Assembly: GCA_033063855.1 (NCBI GenBank)
Contig: CP093831.1
Location: 20,584,001 to 20,648,000, forward strand
DNA: 64,000 bases
Source of the DNA: Smittia aterrima
Taxonomy: Eukaryota > Arthropoda > Insecta > Diptera > Chironomidae
Reading direction: 5' to 3'
Both the position numbers and the translations under genes were made by a program. The notes under the pieces were generated by a model. That model was not told the DNA's origin, made no database searches, and saw only the letters and a program-made list of their open reading frames with translations. Positions 25,871-36,246 of the stretch are shown in pieces. Position 1 is the first letter of the stretch. Each line of letters starts with the position of its first letter.

Positions 25871-28800
25871 CAGAATAATGTTTGTTGATGAGTTTTATTT
25901 AAAATTTTCCCCGACAACAGTTTCAATTTTTCCTCTTGCAAGCGCGTCCGTCTCCAAAGCCCGAAAAAAGTTGCACGAGGAGAGAATAATTGAAATTTTT
26001 TATCGTCGAAATAAAGAACAAACTTTGCTTCGACGAGCTTTTATGTTTGCCGCTGCTGTTGAGCGATGCTCGCTCTATTTCATTGCATGTTTCATCATCG
26101 TGATGCTGAGAGGGTTTGCTGAACAGAGAATTGCTTGCCGCTTACTCTGCAGTTGCAAATTGAAATTTCGATGTTCGTCTCCTCTTAATGAGGGCGTGGA
26201 AGTCGATGACTTGTTGAGATATCTCATTTATATAACCCGTCGATTCCAAGAGAACTTATGAATGTCCTTAAGCTTCACGAAACAAATTTCCATAACTCAA
26301 CGAAGCTTAAAGCTGAAGTAATTTTGTTAGGACGATAAATTCTAATTTAATCCTCTTGTTATCCAAACTACTGAACTAATTTCATAAACTATAAATCACA
26401 GAACTTTCTCAAGAAAATCATTGGACTTGTGGATTTTAATTGTGGAGCTTTTGTAACTGGTCTGATTGTCGAATAAAACTTTTGTTTCCGATTAGGTTAA
26501 GATTTTGATTTATGTCTCTCTCATTGTTCAAGCCTCAGAGATGCTTTCTAAGCTTTTTTCCTCTTATCGTTCATCTTCAAAATTGAATTTAAGATAATCT
26601 TATCTCATTTTGTGAATAGTCGTCGCTTTAATGGACTTTGAGATTTCCCAGCGTCTCACCCTCCTCGAGAACTAATAAAACTTTTAAACATCTCATTTAT
26701 TCAAACGAACAACAAATGCAATGAGTGAGAGCGAGAGATAAAAATAAGAAGTTGATAAACAGGATAAACAACATAATGTGAAACAATTTCGTTATCATGA
26801 GTAGCACAACATACACGAGTCGGGAAGTTGAAGCCAAAACTTTTTCTTTGTTTTATGAAATTTTCACTGAACTTTTTTTTTGTATTCCACAATAATTTTT
26901 GTTTGGGGAATTATTTTTTTTATGTTCAAGCACAAGGCCGTTAATAGCTGCAAAGCAAATGCGGCTTCTGCACTTGTGTCACTAATAATTAAACACAAAA
27001 GCATTCAGTTCCGTGCACGTCGAGAACTAAAAAGCTTCCTTAACTTTGTAACTTTAATTAATGCTTAATTAGTATTTCGTTTGAGGTTCACATGTAATTA
27101 ACATTTTAATGGCAAAAGTTTTTAGCGATGATTAAAATTCACTTTGAGTCCTTTTTCTTGAGCCAAAAAAATAACCTTCAGTGTCAACAACCGCCCGAAA
27201 CAACCGAAGTGCAGCTGGGAAATGTCTAACCGTATTGCGCGATGTCGCAAGTCTAACTGAATCATCCTTCGCATCCTCAAGCTTTATCACAAATATGATA
27301 ACAGACAAGATTTGGGAAGAGCTTAGAACTTGTTCTAAAGAGATTTGAGCATTTGCTATTGGTGAGTTTGCGCATTCTGAAGTGAGAGTCTCGATCCACA
27401 TGGCGGTGAACAACAAGGCGGAAAAGGGTCAAATAATTATCAATCGAGATGATGATTAACTCATGCTCATGATTTCTCTCCACACCCCACAAAACATTTT
27501 TGGTTCATGGTGAGCGCATCGTAACTGACAATTATTGCTCGGAAGAGTTTTCTGTCTCTTTAAGAGCAATCACAGTGACATCCTCCTGATAGAGAGCAGT
27601 GAAGCAATTGTTTAACTCGAGTTGTAAAGACTTTGATGGCCCTTAAACATTTTGCCGTCTCGTTTTGATTGCGCCGGCTAAAAGTAAAACAATGGAAAAG
27701 CTCGAAAATATTTCATTCTTCAATTTCCTTTCAGCATCAAACACAAAAAGCTTTATGACGATTCGCTCTTTTTTCAATTTCCCAATTTTGTTTTTATTGT
27801 TTTAGCGAGCTTACATCAAACAATAAATAATAGATCGAGTTTCGCCAGCGAGTTACTGGCAAGCCCTAAAATCGCAATATGCATTCATTGACATGAAAGC
27901 TAACATTGGTATCGTAATAGAAATCGAGTGATAAAAATGCGTTGGTGATTGATGATTTGTTATCTCGCAATGAGATTGCGTTTGCTTAATTGAATAAACT
28001 TCGTTTCTGAAGTAGCTAAGCTCTTTCGGTAAGTGTTTCAATTTCGCTGTAATCTGCTTCCGCGTCGCATCAATATTTGAGAGTTTCAAAGACAAACAGA
28101 ACTTTGGTTCCTAATTCATCTCAAATCTCGTTTACAAAATAAAACTTGTTGAAAATTTCCATGTGTTTCTAAGTGCTGTAGCAAAGCAAATAACATTCAG
28201 AAAATTCTGTTGTAGAGTAAGTGGATAAGTTTTAACAAAAAAAAACTGGAAAAATTCCAGATGAAAAGAATCGAAAGAGAATTTGAAAAAGTGCAAGCAA
28301 ACAACCAGGCGATTGCAACAAATGAAAGGTTTGCGGTGAAATTGTTCGTTTTTCAACTCTACGGACGGTTGAATGTTCATTTAAATAAAATATGAGTTGT
28401 AGAATAAGCTTTATGAAGCAGACAAAAGCCATTTATTCGCCGTTATGTAGCAAACAGAAGAAAATTTCAAAGGCGACGGTTAAGCATTCATCACCAAGAA
28501 TGTCAGGGAGAACATTCAGGTTGTAATTATTTCTTTTCGTCGTCGCTCAGTCGCTATTCACTCTTCGCCTGTTGTTTATTCAGTCCGCTCTATGTGTTTA
28601 TATTTGAATTATTTCAGTTTGTTAATCTTTCTCTCTGTTCATTGTCAGATCTGATGTGCTTATCCAAGTCCATTCAGTCGAATCATCTGCAAATAAGATC
28701 AAACTCGTTCTACTTGCAAATAAACTGATGATTCATGTTCAGGGCTTTCAGAGGAAGATTTCCATTCGCTACTTACTCTTTGAATTCCCCCATGTTCACA

Positions 28801-29318
28801 TCCGAGACTCCCTTGTCAGATGATGAAAAAAACTGAATCGTGTAATCATCTCCCTAAAGCCCGTAATTGTTTATTATTCTATGAGAAAGCGACAGATACA
28901 AGAGGGAGTGGGAAAAGAGCATCGCCATGCATAATAATCCTCGACGGAAAAGGCTTTTCATACACTCGAAATAATTACAATTCAATGAACTGAAAGGAAT
29001 GTTCTCATGCCTTGAATGGCGGCGTAAGCGCGACAAACGAAGAGGGGGAGTGAAGTGGATCATCACAGAATCGCAGAGCTTAAAAAATTGCATTAATAAT
29101 TCATGTTTTTCATGTTGCTGCACCATCAAGGCAACGAGTTATAAATTTGTGTTTTTGTCGATGTCCGACGAGGTTCATCGCACAAGGGAGGCAACTCGAA
29201 TCCATTTTTTATCGCGGCAGATTCATTCATAATTTTCGCGGGCTCCGACTGGACTTTAATTGACACCGTGTGAATTTTTAATCATTTGATGCAATCATGG
29301 ATTTATGGAGAGTTCTTT

Positions 29319-29336
29319 AACGAAATTAATTTCGTT
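29319..29336. repeat. 18-bp perfect palindrome AACGAAATTAATTTCGTT
   Basis: The 18 bases equal their own reverse complement, with a central AATT/TTAA core typical of homeodomain-like half sites. It lies 1.4 kb upstream of the chitin deacetylase promoter. No further evidence of function. Confidence 0.5.
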
Positions 29337-30716
29337 TCTGTCAGAAGAGAATTGTGTTGACGTGAGGGTTAATCTCAAAATCATTCGGTAGTAGCTTCTA
29401 TCGAATCAATGTCAACCAATTCTGCACACATTAACGCCGCTCCATAAGTCACGCTCAAAGTGATATCGAGCGAGAGAAGAAAGAAGCAAAACGAGTTTAC
29501 GATATTCCGATGTGATATCAAATATTGAAGCAGCGCAAAGTAAAGGAAAGCGAAGGAAGTGTGAGAGAACAGCTCTCTGCAAATACCCTAAAACTGCCTT
29601 TTCAGCTTCACTCTGACATAACTAGCGAATGTCAGCGACACTTTTCAACACATTTCTTTCACAACAGCAGCAAAAAAGCAGCAAAAGCAGAGAGAAATGT
29701 TATGATGACCTTGTCTGTTGTGTGTCGATAGATATCGGCAAAGCTGCAAACTATCGTCAAGCGATCTGTCTCCATCTCGAGAGCCGTTCGACTCAATTAT
29801 GATAATAAAGCGGGTGTGTCGTTGATGCAGAACGAGAGGTAATCGTCGGAGGAAATTTGTTATGCTCAGGAAATCTTCAACTTGTGATGATTTATTCGTT
29901 TGCATTATCGAAACGTGGGAAGTCTGTGGATTATTTCCCTCGCATGCACATTTGTTACAAAGAAGTTCTCTATCCCCTCCTCCTTTAGACTCGTTACCAT
30001 GCAACAATTATTCCACGTACTTGGAATAACTCAGCTTAACTGAAATGCGAAACATTAGAAGAAAGCCAATAATTCATCAACCAAAGTTCAAGTGTCGTTA
30101 GCAAAGAATTAAAGTCGAATGATCTGCTTTTGTCGTAATTGATTGTCTCGGTCATGTCGAAATCGAACTTTTCGGTCTTATCAACACTTGATTTGCCTCT
30201 TGAAATTGACACCGAAACCTGAAAATCTCCGACACGCAAAAGCCACAGCAGAAGAAAACATAAAAAGTTTCTCTCCACGAAAAGTTTTATTTCTGCTTCC
30301 TCGAGAAGTCGAAAATTGTGTTTTACGAGAAGAAGAAAAGTTTTTCCTTCTCCTCGAAGTCAATTGGTTAAGATGCAACATTAAATTAAAGTCCAAACTA
30401 TCGAGCACACGAGAAAAGTTTCTCGGGTAGGGCACGTGAATTTATTATGGAATGAGACAAAAAAAAAGTTTCTTTCTATGAAAGCACTTGGATCGAGACT
30501 AAAAGTTTTTTTTTTGGTATGATTGAGAACAGTTAAGTCGATCCTCAGACGGCAGAGTAAATAGTTTTACGAGAGTCCAAAGCGAGTTGGAAGCTTTAAA
30601 GTTTCATTTCCCCTCTTTCTTCGATCGCTTTATGAAACAACAAAAATTAACATTTCACGTTTTCTTTCTTCTTGTTTCAAATTGTTTTCTTGTTGAAAAG
30701 CATATCAAGAGCTCTT

Positions 30717-30752
30717 TCAGTTGGTTGTTGAGCGCGAGACGATTGTGACGTG
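30717..30752 (+). promoter_or_regulatory. Initiator plus DPE core promoter of the chitin deacetylase gene
   Basis: TCAGTT at 30717-30722 fits the arthropod initiator, with the A at 30719 as +1. TGACGTG at 30746-30752 falls exactly at +28 to +34, the position of the downstream promoter element, and matches its consensus RGWCGTG in all but the first base. No TATA box is seen. The predicted leader to the ATG at 30886 is 167 nt. The exact spacing makes this the best-supported promoter in the window, although it remains a sequence inference. Confidence 0.55.
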
Positions 30753-30885
30753 AATTGGAATGAGCTTGAAAGTTTAAGTTGAAGATAGATCGGAAGAAAA
30801 CATTTCAAAACGTTCGGTGCCTCGTCATCTGAATCGCATTAGTGCTATTAGTGAAAATACAAAAGAAACCAAATCAATTGTTAAG

Positions 30886-33800
30886 ATGAACACTTATCGA
30901 TGTAAATTACTCGATAGAATCACGATTGTTGTGCTTGTTCTTGCCATTTCATCGATTTCCGGTAAAAAAATACAATTTCAATCATATTCGTCGATATATT
31001 TTTCATTTGCCAATCCGACAGTGCAATAAAAGTGCAATTTCATTCAGATAAACAATTTCCCCTTAACCTCCCTCCACCTACAACCACCCACTCATCCAGT
31101 TGTGATGTTTGACAAAAAAAACTTGTTCGCTCGACACAGAAATGAACGAAATGTTGTTTGACATCAAAGCTTTTACCGATAAAAATATGTGAAACTGAAA
31201 AGAAATGCATAATGATAATTCTCTTTGATGGCGCATTGCATGAACAAATTATTTTTTTCGGTTCGAAAATCGAAAGTATTTTTTTTTGTCTCGACCTGCT
31301 GAAATTTAACTCAATTTTTTGTCTAGTGAGAGTGCAGAAGCATAATAAGTTGGGCTTGGACAAAATATTTTTTGTTAAAAGTTGGCATATTTAATTGCGC
31401 CCAGAGCGATAATGAATCGATTTGCCGCAAAAACGACAACGACGAGAGAAATGTTCGTTTCCTGGTTGATTAAACTTGATATTTAAATAACATCAACGTT
31501 TAACTATTCGGACGACCGAGAAGTGTGTTTATTATATAACTTTCCCAAGCCACACTTGTGCATCGATGGCTCGAAAGACAAACTTGAAACGTCGGCGGCC
31601 TTAGCTGCAAACAAAATTTCATCGTCTGAAAGTGAAAATCGTTTTCGCATAACTTACCGGATTTTATTTTCGTCGCAGTCAGGAATCTCCTCAAAGATTA
31701 CGCAACCAAATCTCAATTTCCCGTCTCTCGTCTTCTTCTTTCGTGATTGATTTTAAATTAATCTTGACATTTTGTTCAGCGACCGTCGAGACAAAATTAA
31801 TTCGAATTCCACCGAATTCCCGTTTCCCGACCAGTCGTCGCACGTCCCAATGTCGTCGAAACCATTAAAGATGCGCGACAAAATATTTCTGCGGCGCGAA
31901 TGGTAAAAAGGCTTCAAGCTATTTTAATTATGATATTAATATTCAATTTGTTTGCTGAACGACGGGGAGAGCAAAAAATGAATGTTAAGTTCGAAGAGAG
32001 TGTGTGCAAATAAGAAAACCGGTTTATACTTTCGCGAACAGTCCCAAGCGAAATTGAATGTCTTCGGAGAATTATAAATTCAATTACGTTGAGGGAATCT
32101 TAATTGCAATAGCAACATGTGTATGCTAATGGAAATCAGAGCTAACAAGTTATTCAAATCTATGCAAACGACGAAAAGAACAGTTTCAGATGTTTGTTGA
32201 CACTGTTCGACCGTTCTAGGAAAGATTTCATAATCTCAACGTCTTATGAACTCGACATCCAATTCAGAGACGATTGAATATTAAATTTGAAAAGTGAAAT
32301 TGTCTCCGTCGACGTCGTCGTCGTCTGCTTGAATAACCACGAACTAATAACAACTCTCAAGTCTCTCTCTCTCACTCTCCTTCTCGAATGACATCGATAA
32401 TGAGTGAGCAAAACATCATCTTTGAGTTTATTGAAACTGAAAATTGAATAACAATCACCCGACAATCAAAGAACCCTCCCAAGTGACTTGTTTCTTCTTC
32501 ATCGTTGATCGAATCGAGAGAGATTGGAAATTTCATTTAACATGATAGTACCGATTGGCGAACTTTCTTTCATTGCCATGAGTCACCCAAAAACCATGAA
32601 GAGAAATTGAAAAGCGCTTCCGAAATGTCGTCTCATAACTATCTCGTACTTTATTCAAATAATTCGAGCTGCAACTACGAGCATTAACTTTTTGTTAACA
32701 CACATATGGCGTTAGATTAACATTTATTTTTGTATTTTTTTTTATCTCCTTTCCCTCCGCCTCCTTCCTTTTAAAACTTTTTTTCGCCCTGTAAAACTCA
32801 CACATTGTCTGAAAGCGCTTTCTGAATTTTAATTCATCTCGCTTCGCTGTTCCGACTGCCAAGCGATATGGAAGGAAGAGTAGAGAGTGTTGCTATCTGA
32901 AATACGCGAAAACCGCATCAGAATGTGTCAGAAAAAGCAGCAATCCAGTTTCGTGGTGTCCGTGAGCGATAGATAAACCATGAAATTCATGATGACGTTT
33001 GAGGATTTCAGGGACCGCGACTCTCTAAAGTCTGAACTAAACTGTCGGATTCGCGTTCGAAAATTTCATTGTTTAATAATGATTATTGTGGTTGTTCAAA
33101 CCATTCACGCATTTTGTTCTCGTTGCAGCTCAAAAGGAGAAAGAGAAAGAAGAATTTGTGTGCCCTGAAAATGCTGGTAATGGCAACTTTGCTGATCCAG
33201 TCTCATGCCGACGATTTTATCAGGTAAATGTCGTGTTTCATCAAGGAAATAATTCCATGAAATAAATTTTCAATTGGTTTTGATAGTGCGTTGATGGATT
33301 TCCATACTTGAATCGTTGCCCATCGAGTCTTTTCTTCGATGACATCCTGAAGTTCTGCACATTCAAGGAGGAAGCACGATGTGGACCAATCGCAACAAGT
33401 AACGACATTTACTTTAATTAAAACGATGACTTTTCGTTACATTTCAATTTCTTTTGCAGCCATTGCTCCCATAACTGAAACACCTTTAGACTTAGCTCAA
33501 CGCTGCGATACATCCGAATGTCTTTTGCCTTATTGTTATTGTTCTAAGGATGGTACAAATATCCCAAAGGATCTTCCAGCAGAGGATGTAAGTTGAAAAC
33601 TGAGAAAAATGAGAATTTCTGCCTCGGTTGCTTCCAGGAAAGTTAATTCTCCTAGAATAAGCGCAGAGAGGAATTGTTGATAACCTGCGGGAAAAAAGTT
33701 GTAAAAACAACTGAATTGGATATCATCCGAGGCTAATCCGAAATCTTTTTTAAAGCTTAGTCGGAAATTATAACAAGTCCAGCGCTTGTTGACTGTTGAA

Positions 33801-35446
33801 AGTCCTAAGAAAGCCATGATATCTCGAGAAAAATTGTTTTCAACCATCACAGACTCTGAAAAGTCATAACACAGAGCGAATGGAACAAAGCAAATTTTTA
33901 ATTAGCCCAGCGGTAATTAGTCTCATTGCACGAAAAGCTCGTAGAAGCAAATGACATTTAGTTTTATAATTAATAATTTATTTTTATGCACACAACGTCA
34001 AGCAGAGAAAAAAAAAGTTTCTCGTGATGAAACGAATCATACAATCACACAAAACATATGAAACATTATCTGTCGTCGCAATGAGACATTGTCGTTGCCT
34101 AGAGCTTCTCATACTTATTTTTCATATTTTCATGAATCAGATCCCGCAAATGATTCTGATGACGTTCGACGGTGCTGTCAATCACAACAATTATGATCGT
34201 TACCAAAAATTCCTTGGCGGTCGCTATGCGAATCCAAATGGATGCCCAATTAGAGGAACCTTCTTCATAAGCCACGAGTACAGGTAATGAAAGCTTATTC
34301 ATTTTTCATGAGTGACTGCACTTACAATTGAATGCGAAGCTCACTAAAATATTCTCATTTTCCTGTTCTTCAGCAATTATCAGCAGATTCAAAATCTTTC
34401 ACATTCTGGAAACGAGATCGCCGTCGAAACAATCAGTCTTCAACAAGGATTGCAGGATAAGGGATACGAGGAGTGGGTGGGAGAGATGATTGGCATGAGA
34501 GAGATTCTTCGTCACTTTTCAAACATTTCAAATTCAGAAGTAAATGGAATGCGGGCTCCGTTCCTCAAACCAGGTCGCAACACTCAGTACAAAGTTGTCG
34601 AAGACTTTGGCTTCATCTACGATTCATCGGTAGTTGTTCCTCCAGGCAAAATCCCTGTCTGGCCATACACACTCGATTATGCAATTCCCCACGATTGCAA
34701 GAGTGGAACTTGTCCTAATCGTATCTTCCCTGGCGTTTGGGAAGTGCCCTTAAACACACATTACGTCGAATCATTCGAGGGCGGCATCTGTCCATACCTC
34801 GACCAGTGTGTGCTTCATAATCACGACGGCGATGAGGTTTTGGAGTGGCTCCAGGAAGATTTCGCACGTCACTACGAACAGAACAAGGCTCCATACATGA
34901 TGGCATTCCACACTAACTGGTTCCAGATTAAAGAATTGGAGCAAGGATTACACAAATTCTTGGATTGGGCAACACAGTTGTAAGTTGAACATTGATGACC
35001 TGATGATTTCAGCTATTTTATTAATAACTTTCTGCTCTTTAGACCAGATGTTTGGTTCGTGACAACGACACAAGCTCTTCAATGGATGACTGACCCCAAG
35101 AAAAACAAAGAATTACCAGCTTTCGAAGCTTGGGATTGTCGTAAGGTGGCAACGAGCACCTCTAAGCCATGCAATAACGGAAACAAGTGTGCCTTGGCAT
35201 TCAAACAAGGAAATATCACAGACACACGATATATGGAAACTTGCCGCGAGTGCCCTCGTAAATATCCATGGCTGGGTGACTCTGAAGGTAGCTCCTGATT
35301 TGTAATTCCTTTTCATCTCATTAATCATCTTCTTATTTATTACGTAAGGTACCGGCATCGCTGGACGTGATAACTACAACTATCAGAGCAAAGAGCCAGC
35401 ACAGCCAAATGAGGAAGAAAGTGAAAGCGAGCAGAGGAAGAAATAA
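30886..35446 (+). CDS. Cda4: Chitin deacetylase with chitin-binding domain (Cda4 type), eight exons
   Basis: Predicted secreted protein of 500 residues acting on extracellular chitin of cuticle or trachea. Exons: 30886-30961, 33129-33223, 33287-33398, 33460-33587, 34141-34283, 34374-34979, 35043-35287, 35349-35446; all phases agree. Exon 1 encodes the signal peptide (core ITIVVLVLAISSISG). A peritrophin-A chitin-binding domain with six Cys follows (about residues 36-95). A short linker then leads to a polysaccharide deacetylase domain (about 135-420): TFDGAV (motif 1), RAPFLKPG (motif 3), VWPYTLDY (motif 4) and FHTNW (motif 5). There is no LDL-receptor class A domain, which excludes the Cda1/2/3 type, and the linker is too short for Cda5. 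Motif 2, normally H(S/T)xxH, reads ETISLQ, so both zinc-ligand His appear absent. Intron 1 (2.2 kb) holds a (GTC)n run near 32308 but no gene. AATAAA at 35640-35645 is a likely poly(A) signal. Confidence 0.93.
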
Positions 35447-36246
35447 AGTCCGAGTCAAACGTCCGCATATTGAGCGAATTAACTCGGCAAACGACAACAA
35501 AATACGAAAGCGCCATAAGTGCGATAATTACTTTTATTAAATTAATAGACGCGAGGGAAAGGAAAATGTCTCGCGACTTAAACTTTCTCACTTTGACGTA
35601 ATTTAATTAATTTAAACGATGAGTGAGTTTTATTAAACGAATAAAAAGAGAGAAAAGTTTTTTGGAACAAGAACTTAATTGAAATGTTGAACGCATCACG
35701 AATGAGATATTTATGTTATAACCTTGAGATGATTCCCCGGTCGTATGTCATTGACATCCTCATCATAATTTTCCCAAATTAATGTTTAGCTAAACATAAA
35801 ATTCATTCTCATAGGCAACCGGATGAATTATGCATTGTGTGAAATGTTGTGCACGATGGGAAAAGTAATTACGAGAATTTTCAAGCGGAGTGGAAAGCAC
35901 GACAGATGAGACCTTGTTGGTTTGATGAATCCGAAAACTCGGTACAAGCTATTCATCTTCATTCGATGCGGAGTTTTAAAAATTGTTAGCTTGCAGAGTT
36001 AACTCAACTTTAAACTTTCTTGAAGCTTTTAAAAGCTTGCTCTAATAAAAGCTTTTCAAAAGCTTTTTCATTTTAATCGAAAATAAATTCAAAACTTGAT
36101 TATCTGTTTGGCTTAAACTATTTTATTCGAGAGCTTTATCTATATTTTACATAGACGAATGTATCATTAAACTCCCTACGTCTCTCCAACATTCTCTCGT
36201 GCAATCTACATTAAACATTCGCATAACTTCCCCTATGACATCGAAT
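35447..36246. other. Intergenic DNA between convergent 3' ends
   Basis: Holds the 3' UTRs of the deacetylase (+) and lipase (-). Poly(A) signals are AATAAA at 35640-35645 on the plus strand and TTTATT at 36122-36127, which is AATAAA on the minus strand. A cluster of AAAAGCTTTT palindromes sits between them. No gene is seen. Confidence 0.6.
36023..36067. repeat. Cluster of AAAAGCTTTT palindromes
   Basis: A perfect 16-bp palindrome, AAGCTTTTAAAAGCTT (36023-36038), is followed by AAAAGCTTTT at 36047-36056 and again at 36058-36067. That makes four AGCTT cores in 45 bases between two converging transcription units. It could form several alternative hairpins in either RNA. Confidence 0.6.

Larger units (their letters stand above)
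10601..30716. other. 20-kb gene-poor region, no gene recognised
   Basis: No coding region could be supported on either strand. The longest open frames (18002-18496 + and 25878-26261 +) have no domain, biased AT-rich composition and no splice context. Poly-T/poly-A runs, GA repeats, AAGCTT words and TAATTA words are common. No transposon ends, tRNA or rRNA were recognised. The size contrasts with gaps of 0.3-1.8 kb in the right half of the window, so the interval may hold long-range regulatory DNA, noncoding RNA or very small exons that I cannot detect. Confidence 0.5.

Noticed and set aside
25878..26261. 127-codon open frame (+)
   Set aside because: Starts within a GA repeat context, no recognisable family, and length within chance expectation for 20 kb of sequence.
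32980..33168. Possible alternative first exon of the chitin deacetylase with a hydrophobic stretch
   Set aside because: Its frame does not match exon 2, and the hydrophobic run is the polypyrimidine tract of the intron acceptor at 33128. The exon at 30886 gives a proper signal peptide and correct phase.
34024..34140. In-frame extension upstream of deacetylase exon 5
   Set aside because: Open by chance; it is the end of intron 4. The family alignment runs from PAED directly to IPQM.
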